6,666 bases of DNA from Holophagae bacterium (GCA_030637505.1 DAOWGJ010000141.1:1-6666); one strand, 5' to 3'; shown: positions 1-6,345, counted from the stretch's first letter. The notes: generated by a model from the sequence alone, not told the origin. A program made the numbers and translations.

Positions 1-974
1 GCCCATCGCCGCACAATCTCGCCGGCGCTTTCGATCGCCGTGACGCCCGAGACGCTCTTGCCGGCCTGGAAATAGTCTGTGGAAGACATTTTTCCTGTGG
101 CGGACTTTTTGAGACTGAGGACGGACTTGAGCGAGTAGAAGGCCCGGACCCAGTGTTTGGTTCGGGCGTTGGCCAACAGTCGCCTGGCGAGCCAGGGAAT
201 CTCAGTGCCCTCGCGCCTGACTCGCTCGTTGTTGATGACGGCGACGGGGACGGCGGTCAGGCGGTGGGTCAGGACGATGTCCTCTTCGCCGGCTTCGACG
301 ACGGCCAGTTTGTACTCTTCGGGCGAGGCGCACTCGGTCGTCGCGATGAAACGGGTTCCCGCCTGAACCCCGACGTAACCCATCGATAACGCGTGGACAA
401 ATCCGGCGCCATCGCCGATCCCGCCGGCGCAGGCAACGGGCAAGCCGAGGTCGGCGATCTCGTTGAGGAGGGCCTCGGGGCTCAGAGAACCGGCGTGGCC
501 TCCTGCTCGGTTATTGACGGCGATCAGGCCGTGAACACCGGCATCGACGGCCTTCTGGGCCCATCGGCGCTCGGTGACGTCGTGATAGACCACGCCGCCG
601 GCGCCCTCGACGGTATCGACGATCCACCGCGGGTCGCCCAAAGACGAGACGAAGAACCGCACGCCCTCTTCGACGGCGATGTCCAGCCAACGGCGCATGC
701 GTTCGAGGTAGCGTTCGGAGCTCTTCTCGGTCAAGACGTTCATGCCGATCGGTTTGTCAGTCATCTCCCGGATGCGCCGGAGCCCCTCCCTGAAATCGTG
801 GCCGTAGACATAGGTCAGGCTGATCGGCTGCACGATGCCGATGCCGCCGGCTTCGGAAACCGCGGCGACCAGTTCCGCATTGGAGCACGGGTACATTGCC
901 CCGCAGATCAGGGGCACCTCGATGCCCAGGGCGCGGGTCAGGGGCGTGTCGATCAACGGGGAGGGATGGAGCAT
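1..974 (-). CDS. Nitronate monooxygenase / 2-nitropropane dioxygenase-like flavoprotein, 3' end cut by window
   Basis: The minus frame is open from an ATG at 974-972 to the left edge (324 complete codons plus two bases) with no stop reached. The predicted product is a cytosolic FMN-dependent TIM-barrel enzyme of the nitronate monooxygenase family, which oxidises alkyl nitronates; some relatives are enoyl-ACP reductases (FabK). What I see: the N-terminal family pattern TPLTRALGIEVPLICGAM (residues 10-27), AGGIGIVQP (42-50), the hallmark NNRAGGHAG (154-162) containing the candidate catalytic His160, a phosphate-binding glycine stretch AGGIGDG (183-189), and GVQAGTRFIATTE (202-214). The family is usually about 320-370 residues, so only a short C-terminal tail should be missing. 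An in-frame TGA lies nine codons upstream, and 974 is the only ATG between, so the start is well bounded, although no clear Shine-Dalgarno precedes it. A 303-base gap separates it from the c-di-GMP gene upstream. The family is firm; the substrate is not. Confidence 0.9.
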   Translation of the reverse strand, partial: MLHPSPLIDTPLTRALGIEVPLICGAMYPCSNAELVAAVSEAGGIGIVQPISLTYVYGHDFREGLRRIREMTDKPIGMNVLTEKSSERYLERMRRWLDIAVEEGVRFFVSSLGDPRWIVDTVEGAGGVVYHDVTERRWAQKAVDAGVHGLIAVNNRAGGHAGSLSPEALLNEIADLGLPVACAGGIGDGAGFVHALSMGYVGVQAGTRFIATTECASPEEYKLAVVEAGEEDIVLTHRLTAVPVAVINNERVRREGTEIPWLARRLLANARTKHWVRAFYSLKSVLSLKKSATGKMSSTDYFQAGKSVSGVTAIESAGEIVRRW

Positions 975-993
975 TGCCGCAGTATGGCATAGG

Positions 994-1029
994 AGCTGTC
1001 AGCGATCAGCTCTCAGCTCTCAGCTCAGC
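994..1029. repeat. Heptad tandem repeat phased on TCAGC
   Basis: Successive seven-base units read AGCTGTC, AGCGATC, AGCTCTC and AGCTCTC, then a shortened AGCTC followed by AGC. The word TCAGC therefore starts at 999, 1006, 1013, 1020 and 1025. The consensus unit is AGCNNTC. The array lies 20-55 bases upstream of the flavoenzyme start codon, so it would fall in that gene's leader or promoter region. Related units occur on the other strand near 4484. From memory, similar heptads are scattered between genes in many unrelated environmental genomes. I know of no established function. Confidence 0.7.
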
Positions 1030-1083
1030 AACAAAAACCAGAAGAGAGCCACAAAAAGGCACGAAACGGGAACAAGAGCATTG

Positions 1084-1124
1084 AACCGCAAAGACGCTAT
1101 GGCCGCAAAGGGAACGCAAAGAAG
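1084..1124. repeat. CGCAAAG short-repeat cluster
   Basis: The word CGCAAAG occurs three times, at 1087-1093, 1104-1110 and 1115-1121. The first two are spaced 17 bases apart and the last two 11 bases apart, and each copy is preceded by C or A. The stretch just upstream (1049-1065) has the related A-rich pattern CCACAAAAAGGCACGAA. Such words resemble dispersed intergenic repeats I recall from many bacterial assemblies. No inverted termini or coding potential mark it as an insertion sequence. Confidence 0.55.
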
Positions 1125-1126
1125 TT

Positions 1127-1149
1127 ATTGAAAATACAAAATCTTCAAT
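1127..1149. repeat. AT-rich inverted repeat
   Basis: The arm ATTGAAAAT (1127-1135) pairs with ATCTTCAAT (1141-1149) across a five-base loop ACAAA, with one mismatch inside the stem. It sits about 130 bases past the stop of the c-di-GMP gene. On neither strand is it followed by a run of T, and the stem is AT-rich, so a rho-independent terminator is not well supported. It could be chance in an A-rich stretch. Confidence 0.35.
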
Positions 1150-1188
1150 TCTCACCCCCCCCCTCTCCCGCGCTCCCTCTCGTGTTCT

Positions 1189-1209
1189 GACCGCCTGCGG
1201 GCAGGTGTC
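1189..1209. repeat. GC-rich inverted repeat downstream of the c-di-GMP gene
   Basis: On the plus strand GAC (1189-1191) pairs with GTC (1207-1209), and CCTGC (1194-1198) faces GCAGG (1201-1205) with a tight central GG, leaving a small internal loop. The hairpin lies about 70 bases beyond the minus-strand stop at 1278. It lacks the T-tract of an intrinsic terminator in the minus direction, so I record it only as an inverted repeat that might protect or end the upstream transcript. Confidence 0.35.
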
Positions 1210-1277
1210 GGGATAGAAGGTATGGTTCTCATCCTTTGATTGTGTGTTCTCAGCCGGAATATCACGGATGTGAAAAC

Positions 1278-3575
1278 TCAGGGCTGGGGCTGATGTTTCG
1301 CCAAGAACTCCGCAAACTCCCCGGCGGGGAGCGGATGGCTGAACAAGTAACCCTGGACTTCGTCACAGCCCTGGGCACGCAACGATTCGAGCTGCTCGGT
1401 GGTTTCCACACCCTCGGCGATGACCGTCAGCTGCAAACTGTGGCCCAGGGCAATCACCGCTTGAGCGATGGCCTGGTCATGGGTGCTGCTGATGATGTCA
1501 AGAATGAAAGACTGGTCGATCTTCAACCGATCGATCGGGAACCTTTTCAAATAACTGAGGGAAGAGTAGCCGGCCCCAAAATCGTCGATTGCCAGTGAGA
1601 CATCGAGTTTCTTGAGGGCGTCGAGTGTCCGTGCCGACACCTCGGCCTGGTCCATGACCACACTCTCGGTGATCTCCAACTCCAGGTACCGAGCGTCGAG
1701 ACCGGAAAACTCAAGAGTCTCGCGCACCACCTCCTCCAACGGTGTGTGGGTGATCTGGAGACCTGACACGTTGACCGCGACGCGAATCGGAGGCAAACCG
1801 GCGTCCTGCCATTTCCGATTCTCACTGCAAGCCGCCTTGAGAACCCATTCGCCTATCGCCTCTATCTGTCCAGTTTCCTCGGCGACATGGATGAAACGAT
1901 TTGGGGGTATCAGGCCCTTTTTCGGATGTTGCCAGCGAATCAGTGCTTCGGCGCCGATGACTCGATCGTCGGACAGCGACACCTGGGGCTGATAGTGGAG
2001 CACGAACTCATCACGCTCGAGAGCGCGACGAAGGCCCGTTTCGATTTCCAGACGTTGGCGGGCCATTTCCGAAAGGTCCGTTGTATACAGGTGGAAGCTC
2101 TTCGGCCCTTCCTCCTTTGCGCGGTGCATGGCGCTGTCGGCGTTGCGGAGCAGTGTCGTCGCATCACCACCGTCGTCAGGAAATAGGGCGATACCCAAAG
2201 AACATGACGAGAAGACCTCAAGACCACCAAGATCGAACGGCTCGGCCAGAGCTTCCAGGATCTTGGCCGCCGTCTTTACGGCACTCCCAGGATCGAGGAG
2301 ATCTTCGATCAGGATCGTGAACTCGTCACCTCCGAGGCGAGCAACCGTGTCATCTGCTCGCACGCAGTCGGTCAATCGTCGCGCCACCTCCTGCAGAAGC
2401 TGGTCACCGACTGGATGTCCAAAGGAGTCGTTGACGGTCTTGAATCGATCCAGGTCAAGAAACAGCACCGCGAACCGCGATTTGGTGCGGTGGGCCCTGA
2501 CTGCCGCATGCTCCATGCGGGCGTTGAGGAGCAGTCGGTTGGGAAGACCGGTCAGAGGGTCGTGATGGGCAAGATGTTCGAATCTGGCCTCTGACTCTTT
2601 GAGCGCGCTGATATCGGAGAAGACGCCGACAAAATTTGTCAGCTCGTCGTCCTCGCCCCGAACCTCGGAGATGTTGAGAAGCTCGGGGTAGATCTCGCCG
2701 TTCTTCCGCCGGTTCCAGATTTCCCCTCTCCATTTCCTGGTCTCACGGATCGACTGCCACATGCTGTCGTAGAACTGCCGATCGTGTCTCCCGGATTGGA
2801 GCAGACTCGGCGACTTACCAATCACTTCAGAATCGCAGTACCCGGTCACCTCGCAAAAAGCGCGATTCACAGCGACGATTTTTTGATCAGGGTCCGTGAT
2901 CATCACGCCTTCGCTGGTGCTCTCGAAAACCGTTGCCGCCCGGCGCAAATCGGCGGTCCGGGCCGCCACGCGCTTCTCGAGGTCGGTATTGAGTTCGCGG
3001 AGTTGCCCCATGAGATACAGATTCTCCAGCCTGGCTGCCGCTATGCCGATCACCTGTTCCAGCAGAGGTTTCAAGGCTTCCAGTTGATCGACGGATCTGA
3101 CCTGGTCCAGGAATAGGAACAGGCGTTTTGTTTCTCCCTCGCGCTGAAAGGGAACCGCCAGCACGCTGACCGGAGTGAAGCCGTCAATCTCCATGAGAAT
3201 CGAGGCAGCCGACGGATCATCGGATCGCACCGCAACCGTGGCTGATCCCGAACCCAGGGCGGAAACCATGGTTGCCGGCAACCTGATTTCGGGAGAGACG
3301 CGTGCCTCGAAGAGCACTGAGTAATCCTGGAGCACTTTTACGGCGTACCCGTCGAGTTCGGCGAAGCAGGCGTAGTCCAGTTCCTTGAGGATGGCGGCTC
3401 GCTCGAGAACCGTGGCGACGATCTCCTCGGCCGTGACCTCGTCGGCGATCGCCTCCGCCACGAGGCCGAGCAAGAGGACATCCTCGGATTGTTCCGTGAG
3501 GAGGGCGTTCTCAGCCTCAGTCAGGCGAAGCCTCTCCTCGAGCTCGTCTGGCCGCCACTGATTCAGGTCATCCAC
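1278..3575 (-). CDS. GAF-like/PAS/GGDEF/EAL cyclic-di-GMP turnover protein
   Basis: This 765-residue cytosolic signalling protein has no membrane segment. Order: a short N-terminal coiled coil (about 10-30), a GAF-like sensor (about 33-185), a linking helix (186-212), PAS (about 213-322), GGDEF (about 333-495) and EAL (about 510-760). The cyclase looks active: DLDRFK (374-379) supplies metal-binding Asp374, NDSFGH is at 382-387, and GGDEF is at 415-419. The product-inhibition site RxxD is intact (Arg406, Asp409). The phosphodiesterase also looks active: EAL 543-545, Asn602, Glu634, Glu637, Asp664-Asp665, Lys685, Glu721 and Gln741 are all present. It could therefore both make c-di-GMP from GTP and linearise it to pGpG, with the sensor domains setting the balance. 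The start is GTG, chosen because GGAGG stands six bases upstream and a preceding gene overlaps it by 8 bases. The stop is TGA at 1280-1278. PAS heme or flavin ligands cannot be judged by eye. Confidence 0.96.
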   Translation of the reverse strand: MDDLNQWRPDELEERLRLTEAENALLTEQSEDVLLLGLVAEAIADEVTAEEIVATVLERAAILKELDYACFAELDGYAVKVLQDYSVLFEARVSPEIRLPATMVSALGSGSATVAVRSDDPSAASILMEIDGFTPVSVLAVPFQREGETKRLFLFLDQVRSVDQLEALKPLLEQVIGIAAARLENLYLMGQLRELNTDLEKRVAARTADLRRAATVFESTSEGVMITDPDQKIVAVNRAFCEVTGYCDSEVIGKSPSLLQSGRHDRQFYDSMWQSIRETRKWRGEIWNRRKNGEIYPELLNISEVRGEDDELTNFVGVFSDISALKESEARFEHLAHHDPLTGLPNRLLLNARMEHAAVRAHRTKSRFAVLFLDLDRFKTVNDSFGHPVGDQLLQEVARRLTDCVRADDTVARLGGDEFTILIEDLLDPGSAVKTAAKILEALAEPFDLGGLEVFSSCSLGIALFPDDGGDATTLLRNADSAMHRAKEEGPKSFHLYTTDLSEMARQRLEIETGLRRALERDEFVLHYQPQVSLSDDRVIGAEALIRWQHPKKGLIPPNRFIHVAEETGQIEAIGEWVLKAACSENRKWQDAGLPPIRVAVNVSGLQITHTPLEEVVRETLEFSGLDARYLELEITESVVMDQAEVSARTLDALKKLDVSLAIDDFGAGYSSLSYLKRFPIDRLKIDQSFILDIISSTHDQAIAQAVIALGHSLQLTVIAEGVETTEQLESLRAQGCDEVQGYLFSHPLPAGEFAEFLAKHQPQP

Positions 3576-4407
3576 TGGATGCCTCCGACAGGTGCTGAAT
3601 CAGGTGGTCGGCCAGCTGCTCCGGCTGATCGATCTGAATGAAGTGACCTGCTTCACCAACAGTTACGAGACGGCTGCCGGGTATCTCTCGATTCAGGCGC
3701 CGACTGATCTCGACACTCAAGTAGACATCCTGCTCGCCGCGGATAACCAGAGTCGGAACACTGAGCCTCCGGAGGTCGACGCTGATCTCGAGGAGGTGGG
3801 CGTTATCCAGGCTCCGAGTGAATCGGAGAAAGCTGCGGCGGCTCCCGCGAGCGGAGACCTCGCGGTGGAATCTGGCGAAAAGCTCCGGCGTCAATCGATC
3901 CTTGTGGTGGAGCGCACGACGAACGATCAGACGAAGCATCCCGATGTCGAGAGTCGCCATGGCCAGTTGCCGAAGAAACGGGGTGCGCACGGCAATGATC
4001 GGCTGTACGGGCCAGAAATCATAGGCCACGGTGTTGACCAGGGTCAGGCTGTGAAGTCGTTCGGGGTGGCGCACGGCGAAGATCTGGCTGATGCCGCCAC
4101 CAACGTCGTGGCCGACGAGGTGGAAGCGGTTGAGACCGATGGCATTTACGAATTCATGCAGACGGGCCGCATGCGCCCGGATGGACAGATCTGCGCCCTG
4201 CAACCGATCCGAGTCACCGCAGCCCATCAAATCAACAGCAATGACGTCCCATCGGTCTTCCAGGTAGGGGATGACGGGGAGCCAGATGAAGGAGCTCGAC
4301 ATGACGCCGTGAACCAGCACAACCGGCTCCCCTTTGCCGGCGCGGCGATACGCAATGCGACCGCCTTCGACGGAGCACGTGCTGATGTTGTGTGCTGCTG
4401 TGTTCAC
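3568..4407 (-). CDS. Alpha/beta hydrolase with Asp nucleophile (epoxide hydrolase / dehalogenase-like clan)
   Basis: This 279-residue soluble alpha/beta-fold hydrolase has the oxyanion segment LVHGVMSSS (31-39), a nucleophile elbow GHDVGGG (99-105) with Asp101 where most esterases have Ser, an acid in RGEQD (Asp227) and the catalytic His in GEAGH (His255). The lid is about residues 130-205. An Asp nucleophile is known from epoxide hydrolases and haloalkane/haloacetate dehalogenases, which form a covalent ester intermediate. However, the lid contains no Tyr, the HGxP motif of epoxide hydrolases is missing, and the Trp that follows the nucleophile in haloalkane dehalogenases is Val here, so the substrate is unknown. 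The start is GTG at 4407-4405; an in-frame TAG two codons upstream rules out anything longer. The ribosome site is weak. It is the first gene of an operon with the GGDEF/EAL gene, which it overlaps by 8 bases, and it is served by the promoter at 4448-4475. Confidence 0.92.
   Translation of the reverse strand: MNTAAHNISTCSVEGGRIAYRRAGKGEPVVLVHGVMSSSFIWLPVIPYLEDRWDVIAVDLMGCGDSDRLQGADLSIRAHAARLHEFVNAIGLNRFHLVGHDVGGGISQIFAVRHPERLHSLTLVNTVAYDFWPVQPIIAVRTPFLRQLAMATLDIGMLRLIVRRALHHKDRLTPELFARFHREVSARGSRRSFLRFTRSLDNAHLLEISVDLRRLSVPTLVIRGEQDVYLSVEISRRLNREIPGSRLVTVGEAGHFIQIDQPEQLADHLIQHLSEASSG
3582..3586 (-). promoter_or_regulatory. Shine-Dalgarno GGAGG deciding the GTG start of the GGDEF/EAL gene
   Basis: On the minus strand GGAGG is followed by six bases and then GTG (3575-3573). 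The site lies inside the last codons of the upstream hydrolase. A ribosome finishing that gene at the TGA (3570-3568) would terminate on top of the next start, which favours translational coupling. Confidence 0.75.
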
Positions 4408-4410
4408 AAT

Positions 4411-4428
4411 CTACGCCCACTCTCCCAT
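4411..4428 (-). other. Possible five-codon leader frame (MGEWA) in the hydrolase 5' leader
   Basis: Between the predicted promoter and the hydrolase GTG, the minus strand reads ATG GGA GAG TGG GCG TAG, then ATT, then the GTG start, all in one frame. It may be a tiny upstream reading frame that modulates hydrolase translation, or an older start codon cut off by a TAG. There is no good Shine-Dalgarno before its ATG, so chance is quite possible. Confidence 0.2.
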
Positions 4429-4447
4429 CTGGTTGGATCTGAGTTTC

Positions 4448-4475
4448 ATTATATCTGCTCTTTCGAGGCCTTCAA
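4448..4475 (-). promoter_or_regulatory. Sigma70-like promoter for the hydrolase / c-di-GMP operon
   Basis: Reading the minus strand, TTGAAG (4475-4470; four of six match TTGACA) is followed by a 16-base spacer and a perfect TATAAT (4453-4448). A start of transcription near 4441 would give a leader of roughly 34 bases before the GTG at 4407. The box is in the divergent gap and points at the hydrolase. I found no comparable pair pointing towards the ABC genes. Confidence 0.65.
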
Positions 4476-4483
4476 CCGACTCG

Positions 4484-4499
4484 GCTGACGGCTGATAGC
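4484..4499 (-). repeat. Second, short copy of the heptad repeat
   Basis: The plus strand carries GCTGACG then GCTGATA then GC, two units with GCTGA spaced by seven bases. On the minus strand this reads TCAGC twice at a seven-base period, matching the AGCNNTC units near 994-1029. It lies just upstream of the ABC transporter gene and behind the operon promoter that points left. Two units alone could be chance; the shared phase with the other array is what makes it notable. Confidence 0.45.
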
Positions 4500-4538
4500 A
4501 GTGAATAGCGATGGCCGCGATATGGTTGCACAAGGGAT

Positions 4539-4545
4539 GGAGGAG
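4539..4545 (+). promoter_or_regulatory. Shine-Dalgarno GGAGGAG supporting a GTG start at 4555
   Basis: GGAGGAG is followed by nine bases and an in-frame GTG at 4555. The other in-frame start candidates (GTG 4501, ATG 4522, ATG 4537) have no properly spaced ribosome site; the AAGGG before 4537 abuts the codon. The sequence would also translate harmlessly as Met-Glu-Glu if an upstream start were used. Confidence 0.5.
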
Positions 4546-4554
4546 CGCGACGCG

Positions 4555-6345
4555 GTGAAAACGGGTGAGAGCAGAGGGGCCTGGGGCCGGCGGCCGATCA
4601 TTCGGTTGCTGCGGACCTACAGCAGTCGCTACCTCGGCTGGTACGCCACCGGTGGGCTCTTTTTGTGGGTGACCAACTACTTGGCGGTCAGCATTCCCGG
4701 TCAGATAGGCCACGCCATCGATGCCTTGCGGGCGGGGACGCCTCTGGGCCGCTACGTCGTCACAATCGGCCTGATGGGGGCGGCGGTGATCGTCGTCCGG
4801 ACCCTGTCCCGGATCTTGATTTTTAACCCCGGCCGGAATCAGGAGTACCTGATCCGCCGGGACGTCTTCGCAAAATTGATGCGGCTGCAGCCCACGTTTT
4901 ATGCGGGACAGACTCGCGGGGACATCGTTTCCCGGGCCTCCAACGACGTCACCTGGGTCCGAACCCTGGTTGGATTCGGCGGCCTCCAGGTTCTCAACGT
5001 CACGATGGCCGTGACCCTCGCCGGATGGAAGATGGTCTCGCTGTCCCCTCAGCTGACGTTGGCTGCTCTGATCCCGATCCTGATTGGAATCGGCGCCGTG
5101 CAGTTCGGCATACGGCGGGTCTTTGTGCTCGGGAAGCGGTCCCAGGAACAGCTGGGCGAGATCTCCGAGCATGTCCTGGGAACCCTCCAGGGAATGGCGG
5201 CGATCCAGGGATTCGTTGCCGAGGAGGCCTTCGTCAGCCGATTCGAAGATCGTAACCGGGCGTGGCTCAAGACGGGCATTCAGTTGGCTTTGATCCGTGC
5301 CGTGGCTCTGCCCCTTCTGGTTCTCTCCGGTGGGGTAGCGATGTTTATGTTGTTGGCCGTCGGTGGCCCGATGGCGATCGAAGGCACGATCAGCGTCGGG
5401 GAGTTGGTAGCTTTTGCCGCCCTCTTGACCGTGCTTTTGCCGACCCTGCGGTCAATGGGGTGGCTGCTGTCGGTCTTGGCCCGCGGCAGGGCCTCTTTGG
5501 AGAGGATCTTCGAACTGCTCGACGCGCCTGAGTCGGTGACAACCGCTGCACCGGGTGTGGTGGTCGAGACGGGTGGCGGTCCCTCGATCTCGTTGAAGAA
5601 CCTGACGTTTTCGTATCCCGATGAGCCTGAGCGCCAGGTTCTCGACGGCCTCACAATCGACCTGCCTGCGGGTTCGATGGTCGGGCTATTTGGGAGGACC
5701 GGGAGCGGGAAGAGCACCCTTCTCCGGGTTTTGGCGCGGTTGTACGACCCACCTCGAGGCTCGGTATTCATCGACGGGACCGATGTGCTGGATCTCGACC
5801 TTGCTGCATGGCGGCGGCGTATGGCGGTGGTGCCTCAAAGGCCATTTCTCTTCTCCGACACGATCGCGTCCAACGTGGCGCTCGAAAGAGACGCCGATCA
5901 ACGACGTATTGAGCAGGCGGTCGCCGCTGCCGCTCTGGTGTCGGACATCGAGGCCCTGCAGTACGGCATGGACACCATCGTTGGTGAACGAGGCATCATG
6001 CTGTCGGGAGGCCAGCGGCAAAGGGTCGCACTGGCCCGGGGCCTCTACCGGCGGGGTGATCTTTTGATTTTGGACGATGTGCTTTCTGCTGTCGATCACG
6101 CGACCGAAGCGGGACTGGTCGACAGCCTGACGGATCTGTCCGGGATCGACGGCGGACCGACCGTGTTGATTGCATCCCACCGTCTTTCGGCCCTGAGGCG
6201 AACGGATTTGGTACTGGTTCTGGACCGGGGCCGTTTGATCGACACTGGGCATCACGACGAGTTGGTCAAACGACCTGGCATCTACCGGGAGACCTGGCTA
6301 GCCCAGCGGGCCGGCACGGCGTCGACCCATGAGGCGGCGTCATGA
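4555..6345 (+). CDS. ABC exporter half-transporter, degenerate-site subunit (MdlA/YheI/TM287-like)
   Basis: From GTG 4555 this is a 596-residue inner-membrane protein; starts at 4501 (614 residues) or 4537 are also in frame, but 4555 has the best ribosome site. It has six membrane segments (about 26-48, 67-89, 139-160, 165-189, 244-271, 281-304), then a nucleotide-binding domain from about 343. Visible motifs: A-loop Tyr354, Walker A GRTGSGKST (380-388), Q-loop Gln428, X-loop VGERG (476-480), signature LSGGQRQ (483-489), Walker B LLILDD (503-508) and H-loop His542. The position after Walker B Asp507 is Asp508, where a catalytic Glu is normal, and the D-loop is SAVD. This pattern marks the non-hydrolysing half of heterodimeric multidrug or lipid-type exporters. 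The partner is the next gene, overlapping by ATGA. The transported substrate cannot be read from sequence. Confidence 0.95.
   Translation: MKTGESRGAWGRRPIIRLLRTYSSRYLGWYATGGLFLWVTNYLAVSIPGQIGHAIDALRAGTPLGRYVVTIGLMGAAVIVVRTLSRILIFNPGRNQEYLIRRDVFAKLMRLQPTFYAGQTRGDIVSRASNDVTWVRTLVGFGGLQVLNVTMAVTLAGWKMVSLSPQLTLAALIPILIGIGAVQFGIRRVFVLGKRSQEQLGEISEHVLGTLQGMAAIQGFVAEEAFVSRFEDRNRAWLKTGIQLALIRAVALPLLVLSGGVAMFMLLAVGGPMAIEGTISVGELVAFAALLTVLLPTLRSMGWLLSVLARGRASLERIFELLDAPESVTTAAPGVVVETGGGPSISLKNLTFSYPDEPERQVLDGLTIDLPAGSMVGLFGRTGSGKSTLLRVLARLYDPPRGSVFIDGTDVLDLDLAAWRRRMAVVPQRPFLFSDTIASNVALERDADQRRIEQAVAAAALVSDIEALQYGMDTIVGERGIMLSGGQRQRVALARGLYRRGDLLILDDVLSAVDHATEAGLVDSLTDLSGIDGGPTVLIASHRLSALRRTDLVLVLDRGRLIDTGHHDELVKRPGIYRETWLAQRAGTASTHEAAS

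Larger units (their letters stand above)
975..1277. other. Repeat-rich intergenic region between two minus-strand genes
   Basis: This 303-base gap shows no credible coding frame. Short overlapping frames run through it on the plus strand, but their products are lysine/arginine-rich and low-complexity. The gap contains, in order, a TCAGC heptad array, an A-rich stretch with CCACAAAAAGG (1049-1059), three CGCAAAG words, an AT-rich inverted repeat, a polypyrimidine tract with a nine-C run (1155-1163), and a GC-rich inverted repeat. Base composition differs visibly from the flanking genes, being A-rich at 1030-1140 and pyrimidine-rich at 1148-1182. I could not find a convincing -35/-10 pair for the downstream flavoenzyme gene, nor a hairpin with a U-tract to end the upstream operon. 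Confidence 0.7.

Noticed and set aside
393..992. Plus-strand open frame of 199 codons opposite the flavoenzyme gene
   Set aside because: The minus strand over the same bases encodes a recognisable nitronate monooxygenase with its family motifs. The plus-strand product has no recognisable motif and is an antisense shadow typical of GC-rich genes.
994..1124. CRISPR array or insertion sequence in the repeat-rich gap
   Set aside because: The repeat units are only 7-11 bases with no spacers of regular length, and there are no terminal inverted repeats, target duplications or transposase fragments.
1127..1209. Rho-independent terminator for the c-di-GMP operon
   Set aside because: Two inverted repeats are present, but neither is followed by a T-run in the minus direction. 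One is AT-rich with a mismatch and the other has a very tight loop.
3592..4488. Plus-strand open frame of 298 codons opposite the hydrolase
   Set aside because: Although long, it is fully antisense to a hydrolase with an intact catalytic triad, has no ribosome site I could see, and its product lacks domain features.
4411..5172. Minus-strand open frame of 253 codons opposite the ABC gene
   Set aside because: Its product is rich in Pro, Gln, Asp and His with no fold signature, while the plus strand carries clear exporter membrane segments. The apparent frame is due to codon bias.
5280..6255. Minus-strand open frames opposite the ABC nucleotide-binding domain
   Set aside because: They overlap Walker A, signature and Walker B codons on the plus strand and show no independent protein features.
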